Shown: in pieces, positions 22,591 through 33,287 of the stretch
Position numbering within the stretch: position 1 is the stretch's first letter
How the letters are laid out: every line of letters starts with the position of its first letter
NCBI GenBank assembly: GCA_905250885.1
Contig: CAJNOQ010000825.1
Coordinates: forward strand, 1 to 40,475
DNA from: Didymodactylos carnosus
Lineage: Eukaryota > Rotifera > Eurotatoria > Philodinida > Philodinidae
Reading direction: 5' to 3'
Length of the DNA stretch: 40,475 bases
Translations under genes and position numbers: made by a program
The notes under the pieces: model-generated
What the model saw: the letters and a program-made list of their open reading frames with translations, nothing else
Database searches by the model: none
Told to the model about the DNA's origin: nothing

Positions 22591-23075
22591 AGAATGAAAA
22601 TCGTAAAACACAAGCGCGTTTAACCATAGGACTCAAGAAATTTTCATATTTCAAGAGCCAGTAATCGTTGTATGGACTATCGAGTATACTCATAAATTTC
22701 ATTTTTAATGGGCATTAAGTTGATATATAATACTCTGTGATATCATTTGTAGTTTGAGCGGTATCCCTCTGGAAAAACATTTTTTTCGACCCTGTAAAAG
22801 ACATTTTATTTTTGTTACATAACTGAACCTAGTTTTTAAGGGTTTGCAGGATTTACTTTCCGACGATTAATTTTTATTTTAATTAGCTTTTTCTTATAGA
22901 AAAGGAGAGATATATGCCTTTTTTGCTATAATGGATTTACTTTCCAATAATTAGCTAAAATATGTATAACAATTAAGCAGTATATAATTTCCGTTAATTT
23001 GGAAAGGTATACAATTTATTAGTCGACGTACGTGAAGAATATGCAAGAAAAATAGAACATAGAAAAGTATGGAAA
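22591..23075. other. Gene-poor stretch downstream of the FLYWCH pseudogene
   Basis: AT-rich with no supported feature. No continuation of the MULE-type reading was found below 23076. Confidence 0.45.
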
Positions 23076-23454
23076 TCAACTTTTGGAAGCACATTGAAAA
23101 TATCTCATACCAGCAGTCTTTAAGAAATTTGCAATATCAATACGTTCGTCCTCATAACGTTGCCGTAATTTTACTAAACATTCATCTGTTATTATCTTAT
23201 TTTTTCGATGTTTTGGAGCTGGTGCATCCATATTATCCCGTAATCTTGTTAACGATTGTTCTTTCTACAGCAAATCAATAAAAACGTAAATATTAGGATG
23301 TAGTGCATTTATCTGGATAAGTTGTTGCTGTTGCGTTGCATTGTACACATACCCAGTATTCCGGATTTTGACTTTTACGTTTAAAACAATATGAGCCCAA
23401 GATGATTTAGTTGTCTTTTACCACGAGTATAGATTCAACGAATTTAGCAGACAT
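23076..23454 (-). pseudogene. FLYWCH / MULE-type protein pseudogene, centre deleted
   Basis: From ATG at 23452-23454 the first frame reads MSAKFVESILVVKDN, a TAA stop, then a FLYWCH-like zinc-finger half with the YW-x-C-x2-C pattern (NPEYWVCVQCNATATTYPD) to a stop at 23293-23295. A shifted frame then gives NALHPNIYVFIDLL, stop, KEQSLTRLRDNMDAPAPKH and on to TGA at 23076-23078. That resembles the C-terminal tail following the MULE transposase-like core in bdelloid FLYWCH proteins. The finger's His pair and the whole core are absent, so an internal deletion has fused the two ends, and two stops disable it. Normal family members are several hundred residues long; barely 120 codons remain here. 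Confidence 0.6.
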
Positions 23455-24637
23455 TTTCGAATAATTGTGAGATAAATATAGTTTATTCGACGTTTATATA
23501 AGTTATAACAAACATCCCGATCCTAAACCGTTTATTTCATATGACAAAACATAATACATTAAAATTTCACTTGACTGAGTTTATATTACTTTTACATAAG
23601 TATGTAAAAATAACCTTTGATTTCTTTTATTAAATTTATTTAATGTTTCCTGGCTACTGGTGTGCAGGAAATCCAAGACAACTGTGGAGGCACAGATGTT
23701 TCCATGTGCTCAATACCGGCAAAATACCATGAGGTTACCGCTTTGTAAAAGCACAAATAATCGCATGGTTACCGAGGGGTATTTTCTTCAAACCGTGGTT
23801 ACTTTTCTCATTACGAATTCGTAGAACGTGAGTTCGAAACTGTTTTCAAGCTTTATTTCGTTTTGGTCATTTATCCAGCGCTCAAATTTTCTGGAAGAAA
23901 ATTTACTCAAGTCAGAGTTCACACTCCGCTGAGTCGTGAATCTAAAGACATAATCTGAAATAGAAAATCAAAGGTTTTCGAAATTTCTGTGTTTCTTATA
24001 TAATATGGCTGCAAAACAAAACGATGAATGGGAAAAAACGAATACCGCGCGGTATTTTTAAAAAATAGCTTGGCATAAGATAGAACTCGCGTACTTCAAA
24101 CTGGCATAAAAGCGAAGAGTGATTCATTCTAGTTAATTTTATTTTTATCTTTCAAATTGGCAGAATTAGAGTAATTAGTAAGTAAGAACGTTGTAGTACA
24201 ACATGTTTATCAGCAGCATTCAAGTTCATACATGGGTATGTCATATTTTTTGGGATGAATATTATTAGCAGAAGTATTCAGAGGACCTGAAAATTGTAGA
24301 GAAAGGAGGAAAGTCCAAATTGAGTTGCGTATTGCGGCAAATCTAATCAAATTTTTTACGGTAGAATAGTGGATGATGTAGTTGATGATGAATTAAATCT
24401 TTTTTTTTATAAAAAGGACATTTACAATGTGAGTAAGGTGTAGAATAGGAAAATGACTGTTGATCATCAGTACAGAGATATATAAAGAACACAAACAGTA
24501 AAAAATATCAAAAGAACGAAATAGAAAACAATATAATACAACATAATGTAGAATACAAACAAGGTATAGTTTAAAATTTATTTTCTTTTGGATTATAAGA
24601 ATATGTTAACATGCCACAAAATAGATTTAATATTTAA
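23455..24637. other. Gene-poor stretch with GGTTACC motifs and a palindrome
   Basis: A perfect 16-bp palindrome AATACCGCGCGGTATT lies at 24041-24056. Related ATACC, GGTTACC and GGTATT strings cluster at 23720-23810. These may be the remains of an element. A 58-codon frame through 23640-23820 is not supported by any motif. Confidence 0.4.
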
Positions 24638-25395
24638 TAGAAAATCAGGTGCAAGCTCCGCGCCGGACGAAACTTTATGAAACTAAGGTAGTTTATGCAG
24701 AATTTTAAGGCGAATCGACAGCGGGCTTTTTATAATTTCATCTTGAGTATTTCATGTGTGCACCACAGTCTCTACGATTTCTTATAGTGAATTTAGGCTG
24801 TTTTTCTGTTCTGTCACTTTTTTCTTCTCTCTTTTCTCCTTTCCATGCGCACATTTTGTCTGTTTTTCTCTTTTATATAGGAAATACATTCGACCATCGA
24901 ATAACAGATAGAACAAAATTTATTCTAAGTTCAGTTTCTTTTATATAAACGCCTGAAAGTTCAATTCAAGCAGAAACAGTGATAAACTCAAATTTTTACA
25001 TGAATTTATCATCTGTACCATTTTTAATATTTTCCTTTATCAAAGACAATTGCTCATACAACTTTTTTAACCAAAAAAATCAAGATTATAACAAAATATT
25101 CTAACTTCCCGATCTCATTCTATTTCTTTTAGCCTGTTGAATAAAAAATGTCATAGAACATTTTGTTATAATCTTGAGTTTTTTGGTGAAAAAAGTTGTA
25201 TGAGCAATTGTTTTTGATAAAGGAAAATATTAAAAATGGTATAGAAGATAATTTCATGTAAAAACTGTGGTGCAACACGAAAAACTCAAGATGGAATTAT
25301 AAAAAGCCTGCTGTCGGATTCGCCTTGAAATTCTGCATATACCACCTTAGTTCCATAAAGTTTCGTCCGGCGCGGAGCTTGCACCTAATTTTCTA
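24638..25395. mobile_element. 0.75-kb foldback element flanked by TA
   Basis: Outer arms 24640-24770 and about 25262-25393 are strong inverted repeats containing GGTGCAAGCTCCGCGCCGG, with TA on both sides (24638-24639 and 25394-25395), consistent with a TA-targeting MITE. Inner arms about 25000-25105 and 25150-25258 also pair. The left arm alone contains about 225 extra bp (24771-24995), an insertion that interrupts otherwise continuous pairing. Transcription of either strand would give a long hairpin. No transposase is encoded; a 64-codon frame at 24754-24948 lies in the insertion and has no motif. Confidence 0.82.
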
Positions 25396-26545
25396 ATGTT
25401 TCAAGGTAAAAGTACTTATTCGAACATTTAACAACAAATAGATCAACTTCACAACAAAAATAATATAAATATGATATTTTCTTTCGTTAATATTACATGG
25501 TAGAACAAGAAACGAAAGAAAGAAAGTAAAAAGAATATTTAAAGGTGAAAGAAAAGAAAATTAACATTCTTCTTTCTTGCTCTTGCCTTCGATTCGAGTT
25601 GCACAGACACATACATCTTTTCGCACATGATGAGAAAATATATGTGTGCGTGATGACTAAAAGCGTACCTGTTTGCTTAGCAAAATTACATGGTCGAATC
25701 TTTTTAAACAAAATAGATGAAATTCTAACAGTAAAAGGCGTCAATGTTTTGAGTTTAAACCCTTAGGTCATCAATCACATATGGATGCACGGTCGTAAGT
25801 ACGTAGAAAGAGAGTACGGAATTCGCCCAAAAAAGCTCCATCTCTTCAAGAATATTTCATCGTTCCAAATTTTACCAAGTCTTTGGTTTCGTCCTCTACA
25901 AGAAAGTTTATTGAAGAAACGAAATAAAAAATTCTTAGTGAGAGAGTCGGAGGACAAGCAGGAATTTCGATAATTTAAAAAGAATGGATGTCGGTTCGAA
26001 TCTACCTGTTGTTGAGAAAATAGACAGATGTTGCTTTTGAAGTACTGCAAACTTCTCAGTCGAAATCTGTACAAAAGTATAATAAGTAAGTTTTTGCTAC
26101 CCTTTACTACCCAATCCGAAAACTCAAGTAAGTTTTGATATTCTTCAACTTTCAGAGTTATTTTAAATGCAATTAAGTTCATGAGGGGTGGAAATTTCGA
26201 GATAAAAATGATCTAAACAATTAACCGAGTCGTAGCGAAATACAAAGTAGACATATGATGAAATGGAAAACTTTATATGCAGAATGTTCGCAAAAAGTTC
26301 ACGAATAAAAGAGTAAAAGGTTGTTGATTATTGATAAAACCGAAAATGAAGTTCAACAAACAGGCACCCACACACGAATGAAAATAGATGTGAAATATAG
26401 CGACTATTTGAATTTATTGTAAGAACTTTTTGGATACTCGGAGAGACAAATTAAAAAAGGGGATTGAGTGTTAATGTTCCGTTTATATCTAGTTTTTAAG
26501 CACAAATGTATTTGATGTTTTGATATGTGAATAGTGTTTTAATGT
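25396..26545. other. Possible degenerate coding region, unassigned
   Basis: Between about 25790 and 26180 long open frames overlap on both strands. The minus frame 25775-26182 has 135 codons and begins with ATG. One plus frame gives 42 balanced codons (PKKAPSLQEYFIVPNFTKSL) to TAA at about 25925, and later pieces of other frames also look codon-like. I could not choose between them or name a family; a pseudogene broken by frameshifts is possible. A separate 30-codon plus frame ends at about 26430. Confidence 0.25.
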
Positions 26546-26681
26546 CCTAAGGGTACCCATCCCTGTTCTTAGGCTTTCTGTAGGGATCCTGTCAAATAAA
26601 AATTAAAGATGACTAAGGCTTCATATTTCCAGGATTGGTTGGAAACTCAATGGAATATTTTTTCATTTTTGTTTCCCGTTT
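26546..26681 (-). repeat. Repeat A, copy 2 (inverted)
   Basis: Reverse-complement relative of 19808-19935, starting with GGGTACCCATCCC. It lies about 250 bp left of repeat B copy 2, in the opposite relative orientation to copy 1. Confidence 0.7.
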
Positions 26682-26936
26682 TCAGCTATTATCGTTCGTG
26701 ACTTTTTTTTCAGAAAACTCGGATTTATAGTGTGTCACGCTAGGACCTCCCTTAAATCTCATCCGATCGACTTAAATATTTTATCAGAGGTACTCAAGGT
26801 AATCGCAGATTCATATTTTGTGAATTTATTTTAGATCTTTCTTCACCGAGTTATAGGGTTTCTAAAATTGAAAAACCTCGTTTTTGAGCCGTTTTTCAGT
26901 ACTTTTTGCTATAATTCGATCAGGTAAAAAATTGAC

Positions 26937-27410
26937 AGAAGAACGTGATATACGTTTCAAAGCTAACTATTTTTTAAATGATGGTTGAACATACCTTTCT
27001 TTGATCTATTTGTCTGAAAAGTCGTTTTAGTAAATCTGTTTTTTTCCGGTGAATATGCATGACATTAAAAGGGCCAAGTAACGATCGCGTTTCGAAACTC
27101 TTCAAAAATAAAAACAGTTGAGAGTACTAAAGTTTCAACTGTCAACTTTGTTTCTGCAGCCATAGTGAACAATTCTTACAAAAGAATCTGACAGGAATCT
27201 CATAAGAAACTTATAAGAATTCGTAGAAGAAACGTATAAGGATCCTATTGAATTCTTACATAAGAACTCCGCATGAAAGTGGCAACAATTTGATAAAAAG
27301 CAGATAAGAATCAGTTGAAAATCCTGTAAGAATTCGACAAGAAAAGGGCAAGAACTGACAAAACCTTCCGATGTTCTTTTTCTTTCTTTAGTTAGCTGTA
27401 TAGTTTACTA
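26937..27410 (+). repeat. Repeat B, copy 2 (474 bp)
   Basis: Gap-free partner of 19974-20447 with one mismatch. Unlike copy 1 it continues past TTTACTA into GTGAGAATG, and so preserves the uninterrupted TA site of the Tc1/mariner insertion. Confidence 0.9.
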
Positions 27411-27730
27411 GTGAGAATGTAAGAGATCGCGCTGCATTCTCAAAACGACCTACTTTGAAGAAACTTTGAAAAAATTTCCAAGACATCAGTAGAGCTTATA
27501 TAGTATGTGCTTTTGCAAAATAAAACGGTGATTGTCTTTTAGTAAGAATTTCATAACGAAAAAGATAAGAAAGTGATAGGAGCGTCTTATCAAAGTCATA
27601 GCTCATTCTTATTTAAATCTTACCTGATTCTCATCGGATTCATACGAAATTCTTGCCATTTTCGCGTGGACTTCTTATGTAAGAATCCGAATAGAGTCGG
27701 ATAAGATTCTTATCAGAAATAACGAAAAAT
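27174..27730. repeat. Inverted arms rich in TAAGAATTC motifs
   Basis: The second half of repeat B (about 27174-27365) pairs inverted, with divergence, with about 27540-27730; both contain TTCTTATGTAAGAAT-type strings. Repeat B therefore seems to be the left arm plus flank of an older inverted-repeat element. Only its left part is present at the 20-kb copy. Confidence 0.55.
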
Positions 27731-28133
27731 GTTTGTCTAGAAGTCTCCTATTTTTCAGTTTAGGAATCTATTCCATTGTGAAACAAGTTTTCGAAAGCAT
27801 TTGTTTAGAAACATTTAGCGCATTTTTCTGAGACGCGTTTAAGAGGTTCGTTTATCAATCATTTCCTAATACGTTTTTTTATAACGTTTCTCACAAGTTT
27901 TTTTGTCTGGAAACACGCAAACAATATTTGAATTCTATGAATGAGCTTCAACAAGCCTGTTAAGTGGTATGATTTATTCGATCATTAATTAATTTCAGTC
28001 CGAATAGTAGACAATTTTATGGGTGATTTATGTCTATTTTCAGTTTTAGATATCGCTTTGTCTGATACATGTAGTGCTTTTCAGTACGTTTGATAATATA
28101 TCATATCCTATTAAGACAATTCATCTCTGTATT
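27731..28133. other. Presumed promoter and 5' UTR of the deubiquitinase gene
   Basis: AT-rich leader. TTTTCAG at 28036-28042 and GCTTTTCAG at 28076-28084 could be acceptors of a 5' UTR intron. No TATA box is convincing. Confidence 0.35.
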
Positions 28134-30473
28134 ATGAGCAGCGAAGATCAATCGATTCGAAACGGGTTGTATCCATCCAATGGATTTTCTCAAAGTTCAA
28201 AATCACAATACTCATTAACTTTGAAAATATGTAAAACTCATCGGTCATTGCAAAACTGTGTCTCTCTGGTAGCTAATTCTACAGACTCACTTGAATATTT
28301 AAAATTAAGAATCATCAGTGAACTCCACCTAAACAGAAAACCCAATGAAATACGATTAACTTTTTATGAGAAGAATAGTAGAAAATGGTTTCCAATACTT
28401 TCAAAGAACAAACATGAGACAATAGGTGAAGCATTAGATCAACAAAATGATGTTTGCATTAATATCGAAACCGTCTCGCAGAAATCAACAATCGATATTA
28501 ATGACATGACCCGTCGACATGATCACAATATGTTAAACTTAAGATTATGTACAGCTGGACGCTTAACTAATAAATATCATACTATTCCAATATCTACTAC
28601 ATCAAGTCTTCGTTCTTTAAAAATATATTTGATTAAAAACTTCGATTTAAAGGTAAATCCACGCAATGTACAATTATATCTACGTAATGATGCCGAACAT
28701 TCATGGACAGAATATGATGAAGACGTTGAAGAATATACTCTGACTAATTTACATTTTGGCGACGAGTCGTTCATATCTATTCATGTACTATCCGATGATG
28801 AGTTAAAACAACGACAGCAGAACATAATATATCCTATAAAAAGTGAACAACAAGATATAAATTCTATTGTGGCAACAATAAAAAAAATTCTTAATCCACC
28901 TTATACGCCTGGCTTATGTGGTTTAATAAATATGGGTAATACATGTTTCATGAATAGTGCACTGCAATGTTTAAGTGCTATACCACAAATGCGGAACTAT
29001 TTTCAAACATTAACATTCAACGATAATCAACAACCAAAAGGTGTTGTCGGAGCCTATATTGATCTAACCAAATCTATGTGGTCTGGCGAACACTCTTATG
29101 TAACTCCAAGACATTTAAAAGAAGAGATAAGTCGGTTTGCTCCAATATTTTCCGATTATAGACAAAAAGATGCACAAGAATTTATGAACTATTTAATGGA
29201 TGCACTTCATCAAGAATTAATAAAGCAGACTAAAAACAAATCATCAAGAATCAGTGATTTATTTTATTGTAAAGTAAAATCAACGGTTAAGTGTCTTGAA
29301 TGTCAATTGAACGAATCAACAACAATTGAGCCAATGAATTTTATTCCATTATCAATTAGAAAACAGCAACAACAACGGCGTTTATTTGAAATCGACTATT
29401 TAAAAGTAGATTGTAGTAGACAGATATTTCTTGTTGATACACCATCGAATGGAACAATAACAAATTTAATTGAAAGTTTCATTGATCACTATCTGCATGA
29501 AATACCAAATGAATCAGATGTGCCTGAAATCAATCGTATTCTGCCCGTACGATTGACGAATAATTATGGAATAGAACAATATGACAAAACATTGCGGTTA
29601 CATCATCTACACAGCAATCGAATAACATTTTTTGAATTACCGTATCGTTCAATACGCAGTGAAACAAAGTTGTTTCCATTTTACTTTCTTGTTGACGACA
29701 AACAGTCATATTTTCGTCCACCAGTTGTTTTCTGTAGACCGAAATATAATGGTCTAGGAATTGATCTTCGTGAGCAGTTGTTACAAGTTATTAATCATCT
29801 TAAAACAGTCGATCAAGTTGATTTAAAAATATTTTGGACAGATGATTACGATAAAAACTATCTTTTTCGCGAGGATGATTCTATTGATTACTTAGAAAGT
29901 CTAACAATGGCTGTTAATACTTCATTTGGACAATTGTATATAACTTGTAAGAAACAAGAATTTTTATTAGATGTAGAGCAAGAACAACCCAAACCACCCA
30001 ATAAACTAACATTAGATGATTTGTTTTATGATTTTTTCAAAGAAGATACGTTAGATGATCAATATAATTGTTCAAAATGTAATAAACTGACACGTGCTAA
30101 ACAAAAGTCTGATCTATGTTTTCCATTACCACCTATCATTGTCATCTTTCTGAAGCGATTTATGTATGATAAACAATCGATTAATGAAAAAATCACTACA
30201 TTCATTGAATATCCTCTTGACAGATTGGATCTAACTAAATATGTCACGGACAATACTAATAATGCACAATTTTTGTATGAATTAGTTGCCATTTGTTGTC
30301 ACTCAGGTACACTATCCTCTGGACACTATGTCACATTCACAAAACACCTCGATAAATGGTATTTATTCAATGATGATTATATCAGTGAAGTGCGTGATCA
30401 AATGCAACTTTCAACAAAAAACGCCTATATTCTTGTTTATTTAAAACGAGATAATAAAAGCGTCCTTGTTTAA
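28134..30473 (+). CDS. Ubiquitin-specific protease, USP4/11/15-like
   Basis: A cysteine protease that removes ubiquitin from proteins. The first ATG (28134) gives 779 residues in one uninterrupted exon; the frame opens slightly upstream without an ATG. Two ubiquitin-like segments are inferred at about 26-115 and 133-225. The USP fold starts near 255: Cys box GLINMGNTCFMNSALQCLS with nucleophile C271, QQD-type box YRQKDAQEFMNYLMDAL (342-358), zinc pairs C387/C390 and C646/C649, and the His box with GHY (H731) followed by WYLFNDD, where N746 holds the third catalytic position. About 220 residues lie between the catalytic halves, as in USP4/15, which carry an extra Ubl there. All catalytic motifs are intact, so it is probably active. 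A recognisable DUSP domain, usual in USP4/11/15, was not seen. The lack of introns contrasts with the neighbouring RNF34-like gene. Confidence 0.93.
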   Translation: MSSEDQSIRNGLYPSNGFSQSSKSQYSLTLKICKTHRSLQNCVSLVANSTDSLEYLKLRIISELHLNRKPNEIRLTFYEKNSRKWFPILSKNKHETIGEALDQQNDVCINIETVSQKSTIDINDMTRRHDHNMLNLRLCTAGRLTNKYHTIPISTTSSLRSLKIYLIKNFDLKVNPRNVQLYLRNDAEHSWTEYDEDVEEYTLTNLHFGDESFISIHVLSDDELKQRQQNIIYPIKSEQQDINSIVATIKKILNPPYTPGLCGLINMGNTCFMNSALQCLSAIPQMRNYFQTLTFNDNQQPKGVVGAYIDLTKSMWSGEHSYVTPRHLKEEISRFAPIFSDYRQKDAQEFMNYLMDALHQELIKQTKNKSSRISDLFYCKVKSTVKCLECQLNESTTIEPMNFIPLSIRKQQQQRRLFEIDYLKVDCSRQIFLVDTPSNGTITNLIESFIDHYLHEIPNESDVPEINRILPVRLTNNYGIEQYDKTLRLHHLHSNRITFFELPYRSIRSETKLFPFYFLVDDKQSYFRPPVVFCRPKYNGLGIDLREQLLQVINHLKTVDQVDLKIFWTDDYDKNYLFREDDSIDYLESLTMAVNTSFGQLYITCKKQEFLLDVEQEQPKPPNKLTLDDLFYDFFKEDTLDDQYNCSKCNKLTRAKQKSDLCFPLPPIIVIFLKRFMYDKQSINEKITTFIEYPLDRLDLTKYVTDNTNNAQFLYELVAICCHSGTLSSGHYVTFTKHLDKWYLFNDDYISEVRDQMQLSTKNAYILVYLKRDNKSVLV

Positions 30474-31429
30474 GAAGTATATGAATGAAGCATGACGCTA
30501 GTTTAAACATATTGGCCAGACTATTTCCTTCATAAACAAATTTGATATTGTCAGAAACAAGTGACTGAAACAGTACCAGTAAATAATATGCTTTTCCTGT
30601 AACTTACGAAATGTTTGACAACAATCTTTTAACTTCAGACTTTATACAAATATCATAGAGAGTATTCATAGAGAGTATTCTGAGGTTATTCCTTTCGGAA
30701 TTGTTTTGCATCCAATGGTTAATAGCCAAAGAAGAATGTAACTGTTACACACACTTTATTTCAGTAAATTAACAACTATATATAGTATATTTTTAGTTAC
30801 CGGAAGATCTCTTAGGGAAACTGGGAAAAACACATATTGTACAAGAGAGAGAGATAGAAGAATAGAAATGAAAAATACCCATCGAAGATCGATCAGAAAG
30901 AGAAAACATATATCATATGAAAGAAGAGTGACTACATATTACAGAAGAACAGAAAGGGAAAATAACCATCGAGTGAAGAGAAAATGTATATTTGAAAGAG
31001 GACAACTGTTGATATGACACTTCCTAACAGTATGGCGTAATTAAACTCATTTGTCCGACTGTTAAAGAGAAATATTGATTACACGATTTTGATCCAGGAT
31101 AAAACTTATTTGTCAAATAAATAGACATTACAGTAACCTAGTCTTACATCCTGTCACATAGTTATTCTTCTGATCGTCAACTTTCTACAGTATAAATTTC
31201 ATATTTTGACTATCATACGATGATTCAGTTGTGGGAACATTTCAATTATCATCTCACTTTTAGTTTATGACATCATCCTCAAGAAGATACGAATTTTTCA
31301 TTGCAAAATCACTATGCGAAACCTGTACAGAATATTTCCTAATATTTTTGAATTAGGGAACAATTTTCATGTGCTGAAAAACGCTGTAGTATTTTTATGT
31401 TCCGGTAGATTGGCAACGTCTTGTACAGG
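30474..31429. other. Gene-poor stretch with a small diverged tandem duplication
   Basis: About 30857-30929 and 30943-31007 are diverged tandem copies (GAAGAA-AGAAA, ACCATCGA, GAGAAAA shared). CATAGAGAGTATT is repeated twice at about 30655-30680. No gene or canonical AATAAA for the upstream protease was found. Confidence 0.4.
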
Positions 31430-32045
31430 AGACAAGTAAACTCGATCTTTTTTTTTTGAGTGATGATGATAGTCAAGCTGAATGAGAATTATATTCTGGT
31501 AACATAGACAAAATGTCAGACTTTGGGTTTGATTAAGAACGCAAATAGAACCAAAGCAAGAACAATTCATCGATAAATGCTCACAGGTCAAAACTAATTT
31601 TATCATGCACCCCATTCGATTTCTTACTGACTGGAAAATCTTTAGACTTGCCCAAAAGTAAATCAAAAACCTTGCCTGGCTTTCGTGTATTGAACACAAA
31701 ACTACTAGAGAGTCAAAATTGTTGATAGATAAATTTTAAATCAAAAATGTGACTGTGAAGGAAATAATTTGAGCTCGAGCATTAAACGGCACAAAAGAAA
31801 AAAGTTATAAACAGTGTCTGTGTTACTATTGTCGACAAACAAAACAAGAAGTGGCAAGCCTATTCTTATCTTAAAACTCGTTCTGCGTTTATGAAGGACT
31901 CTTGCAATTAAGCCATGGTCTGCGTGATAAGAGACCAATATCATCCTTTTTGAATTCAAAAGTTATGAAGAGTTAGAGATCGAATGCTTCTCATAGATGG
32001 GTTCCCTTTTGGATCCATTCTACTCCAATGTATGCATGGAGGTCG
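31430..32045. repeat. 616-bp segment duplicated at 35424-36038
   Basis: High identity (about 95% or more by eye) to 35424-36038 in the same orientation, with a few substitutions and very small indels, concentrated near the right end. Here it has no flanking inverted repeats; the other copy lies inside a foldback element. Minus-strand frames (31367-31699, 31741-31959) are shared by both copies but have no recognised motif. Differences in the 72-codon frame change residues, giving no sign of protein-level constraint. Confidence 0.9.
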
Positions 32046-32787
32046 ATAGCTGTGGCACCTTCGAGTTGATTAGGAAAATGAATCCAGTGAATCCAGTATG
32101 ATAAGCAAAAGTTAAGGTTTTATAAAAGTAGTATATATAATCCTTGCAAGAATAAACTATAACACAACTCAAATTATAATCTATGGAAGTGTATAGAAAT
32201 ATAGATCTATTAAGTGGTTGATTATACATATCTTTACTTCAATCCTCTTCATCATTTCGTATAACCCCCTTATACTCTGCTGCTACACTGTAGTCTAGAA
32301 TTAATTTCTAGTTTATAGATAATCGACCGATTTTCTATAAATAATTTCCAAGATTCTCGAAATTCGAAATCGTTTCTCTAAAATGCAATGAGTCATTTTA
32401 TTCACCTTAATTTGGACAGCCCTATATGTATGCCTGAAATTGACCAATGAACGTCTGGATGCACCTTGTGTAGAGGCATTTCAATAGAAAGAGACACAGC
32501 CACGAAAAAAATGTGCGTATAAATTACTAACGCAACGAAAATCTCCATCGCGCATTCGACTAAGAAAAACCGAGGAAAAAGAGCTGGTTGTGCGACTTTC
32601 CGCGCTGCAGGTGCATAGCTGAAAAGTGATTGTATAGTGCTGAGAGCTGTGTTCTTTTTTCAAGGTTTTTCGGCTGATTCTCTCGGTTTAGGCAGCATGG
32701 GTTGATAGTTCTTCGTCATATACTTCAAAGGTACTGAGTTCGAACCTCCGCGCTAGCAAAGTTATGTAATAACCTTGGACAAGTTTA
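32046..32787. other. Gene-poor stretch with a tRNA-like B-box string
   Basis: About 32690-32757 contains GAGTTCGAACCTCCG, similar to a tRNA B box, preceded by GGCAGCATGGGTTGATAG. The acceptor and T stems do not pair properly, so this is not a functional tRNA; a tRNA-derived SINE scrap is possible. Confidence 0.35.
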
Positions 32788-32996
32788 TCAGTTATCCGAA
32801 TAATATGAAGATGACTCTTCAAACTGACAATAGTGCTCTATTTAAAGCAAGAGATTTTAATTTTCACCTGGTTTACAGCCTTTTCTGGAATCAAGCTTAG
32901 AGAAGTTGAAATATCTGTTAAGTGAGCACGAGATAAGGTTACAGTATGATCTAAATAATAGCCACCAAATGAACAGACACTGTTTGACTTTATCGT
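32788..32996 (-). CDS. Candidate last two exons of an unknown gene
   Basis: On the minus strand 32868-32996 reads 43 codons of balanced composition (CSFGGYYLDHTVTLSRAHL then TDISTSLSLIPEKAVNQ). It ends at CAG and joins in phase, across a 44-nt GTGAAA...GTCAG intron, to 32788-32823, which ends FEESSSYYSDN and TGA. The acceptor before 32996 has a T-rich tract. A further open frame upstream (33008-33196) could belong to the gene, but no clean junction was found, and a 590-bp element sits just beyond it. The family is not recognised. The acidic, Ser/Tyr-rich end resembles a cytoplasmic tail, which is inference only. Confidence 0.35.
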
Positions 32997-33287
32997 CTTT
33001 GTACCATTCAAAACACAAAATGCAAAAACGGTTTAAATTTCTCAGAACGAGTACGTTCGTTGCTTTTCCAATTTAAAATAAGTTCCGATGGTAAATAAGT
33101 ACTTTTGGAAAAGTAATGAATTATAGCTGTATAAAACGTGTAGATACCAGCTTTACCCTCTGTATTCAGGCCTTGAAGAAAGGAACTGAATCGCAAAAGC
33201 TAGTTAATTTCTCTGAGAGTACATTATTTCTCCATTAATAGAGCTATAGAGCAGTCATCGTCAATTTTTTTTCCAGAACCGCTATAA

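Noticed and set aside
24754..24948. 64-codon plus-strand frame starting with ATG
   Set aside because: It straddles the arm and the one-sided insertion of the foldback element and is pyrimidine-driven low complexity (Phe/Leu/Ser).
25986..26100. GGTTCGAATC string as a tRNA T arm
   Set aside because: Neither the T stem nor an acceptor or anticodon arm pairs around it.
31367..31959. Two minus-strand frames (110 and 72 codons) in the duplicated segment as genes
   Set aside because: No motifs. The copies differ by residue-changing substitutions, and the longer frame is cut differently at 35.4 kb, so there is no sign of constraint.
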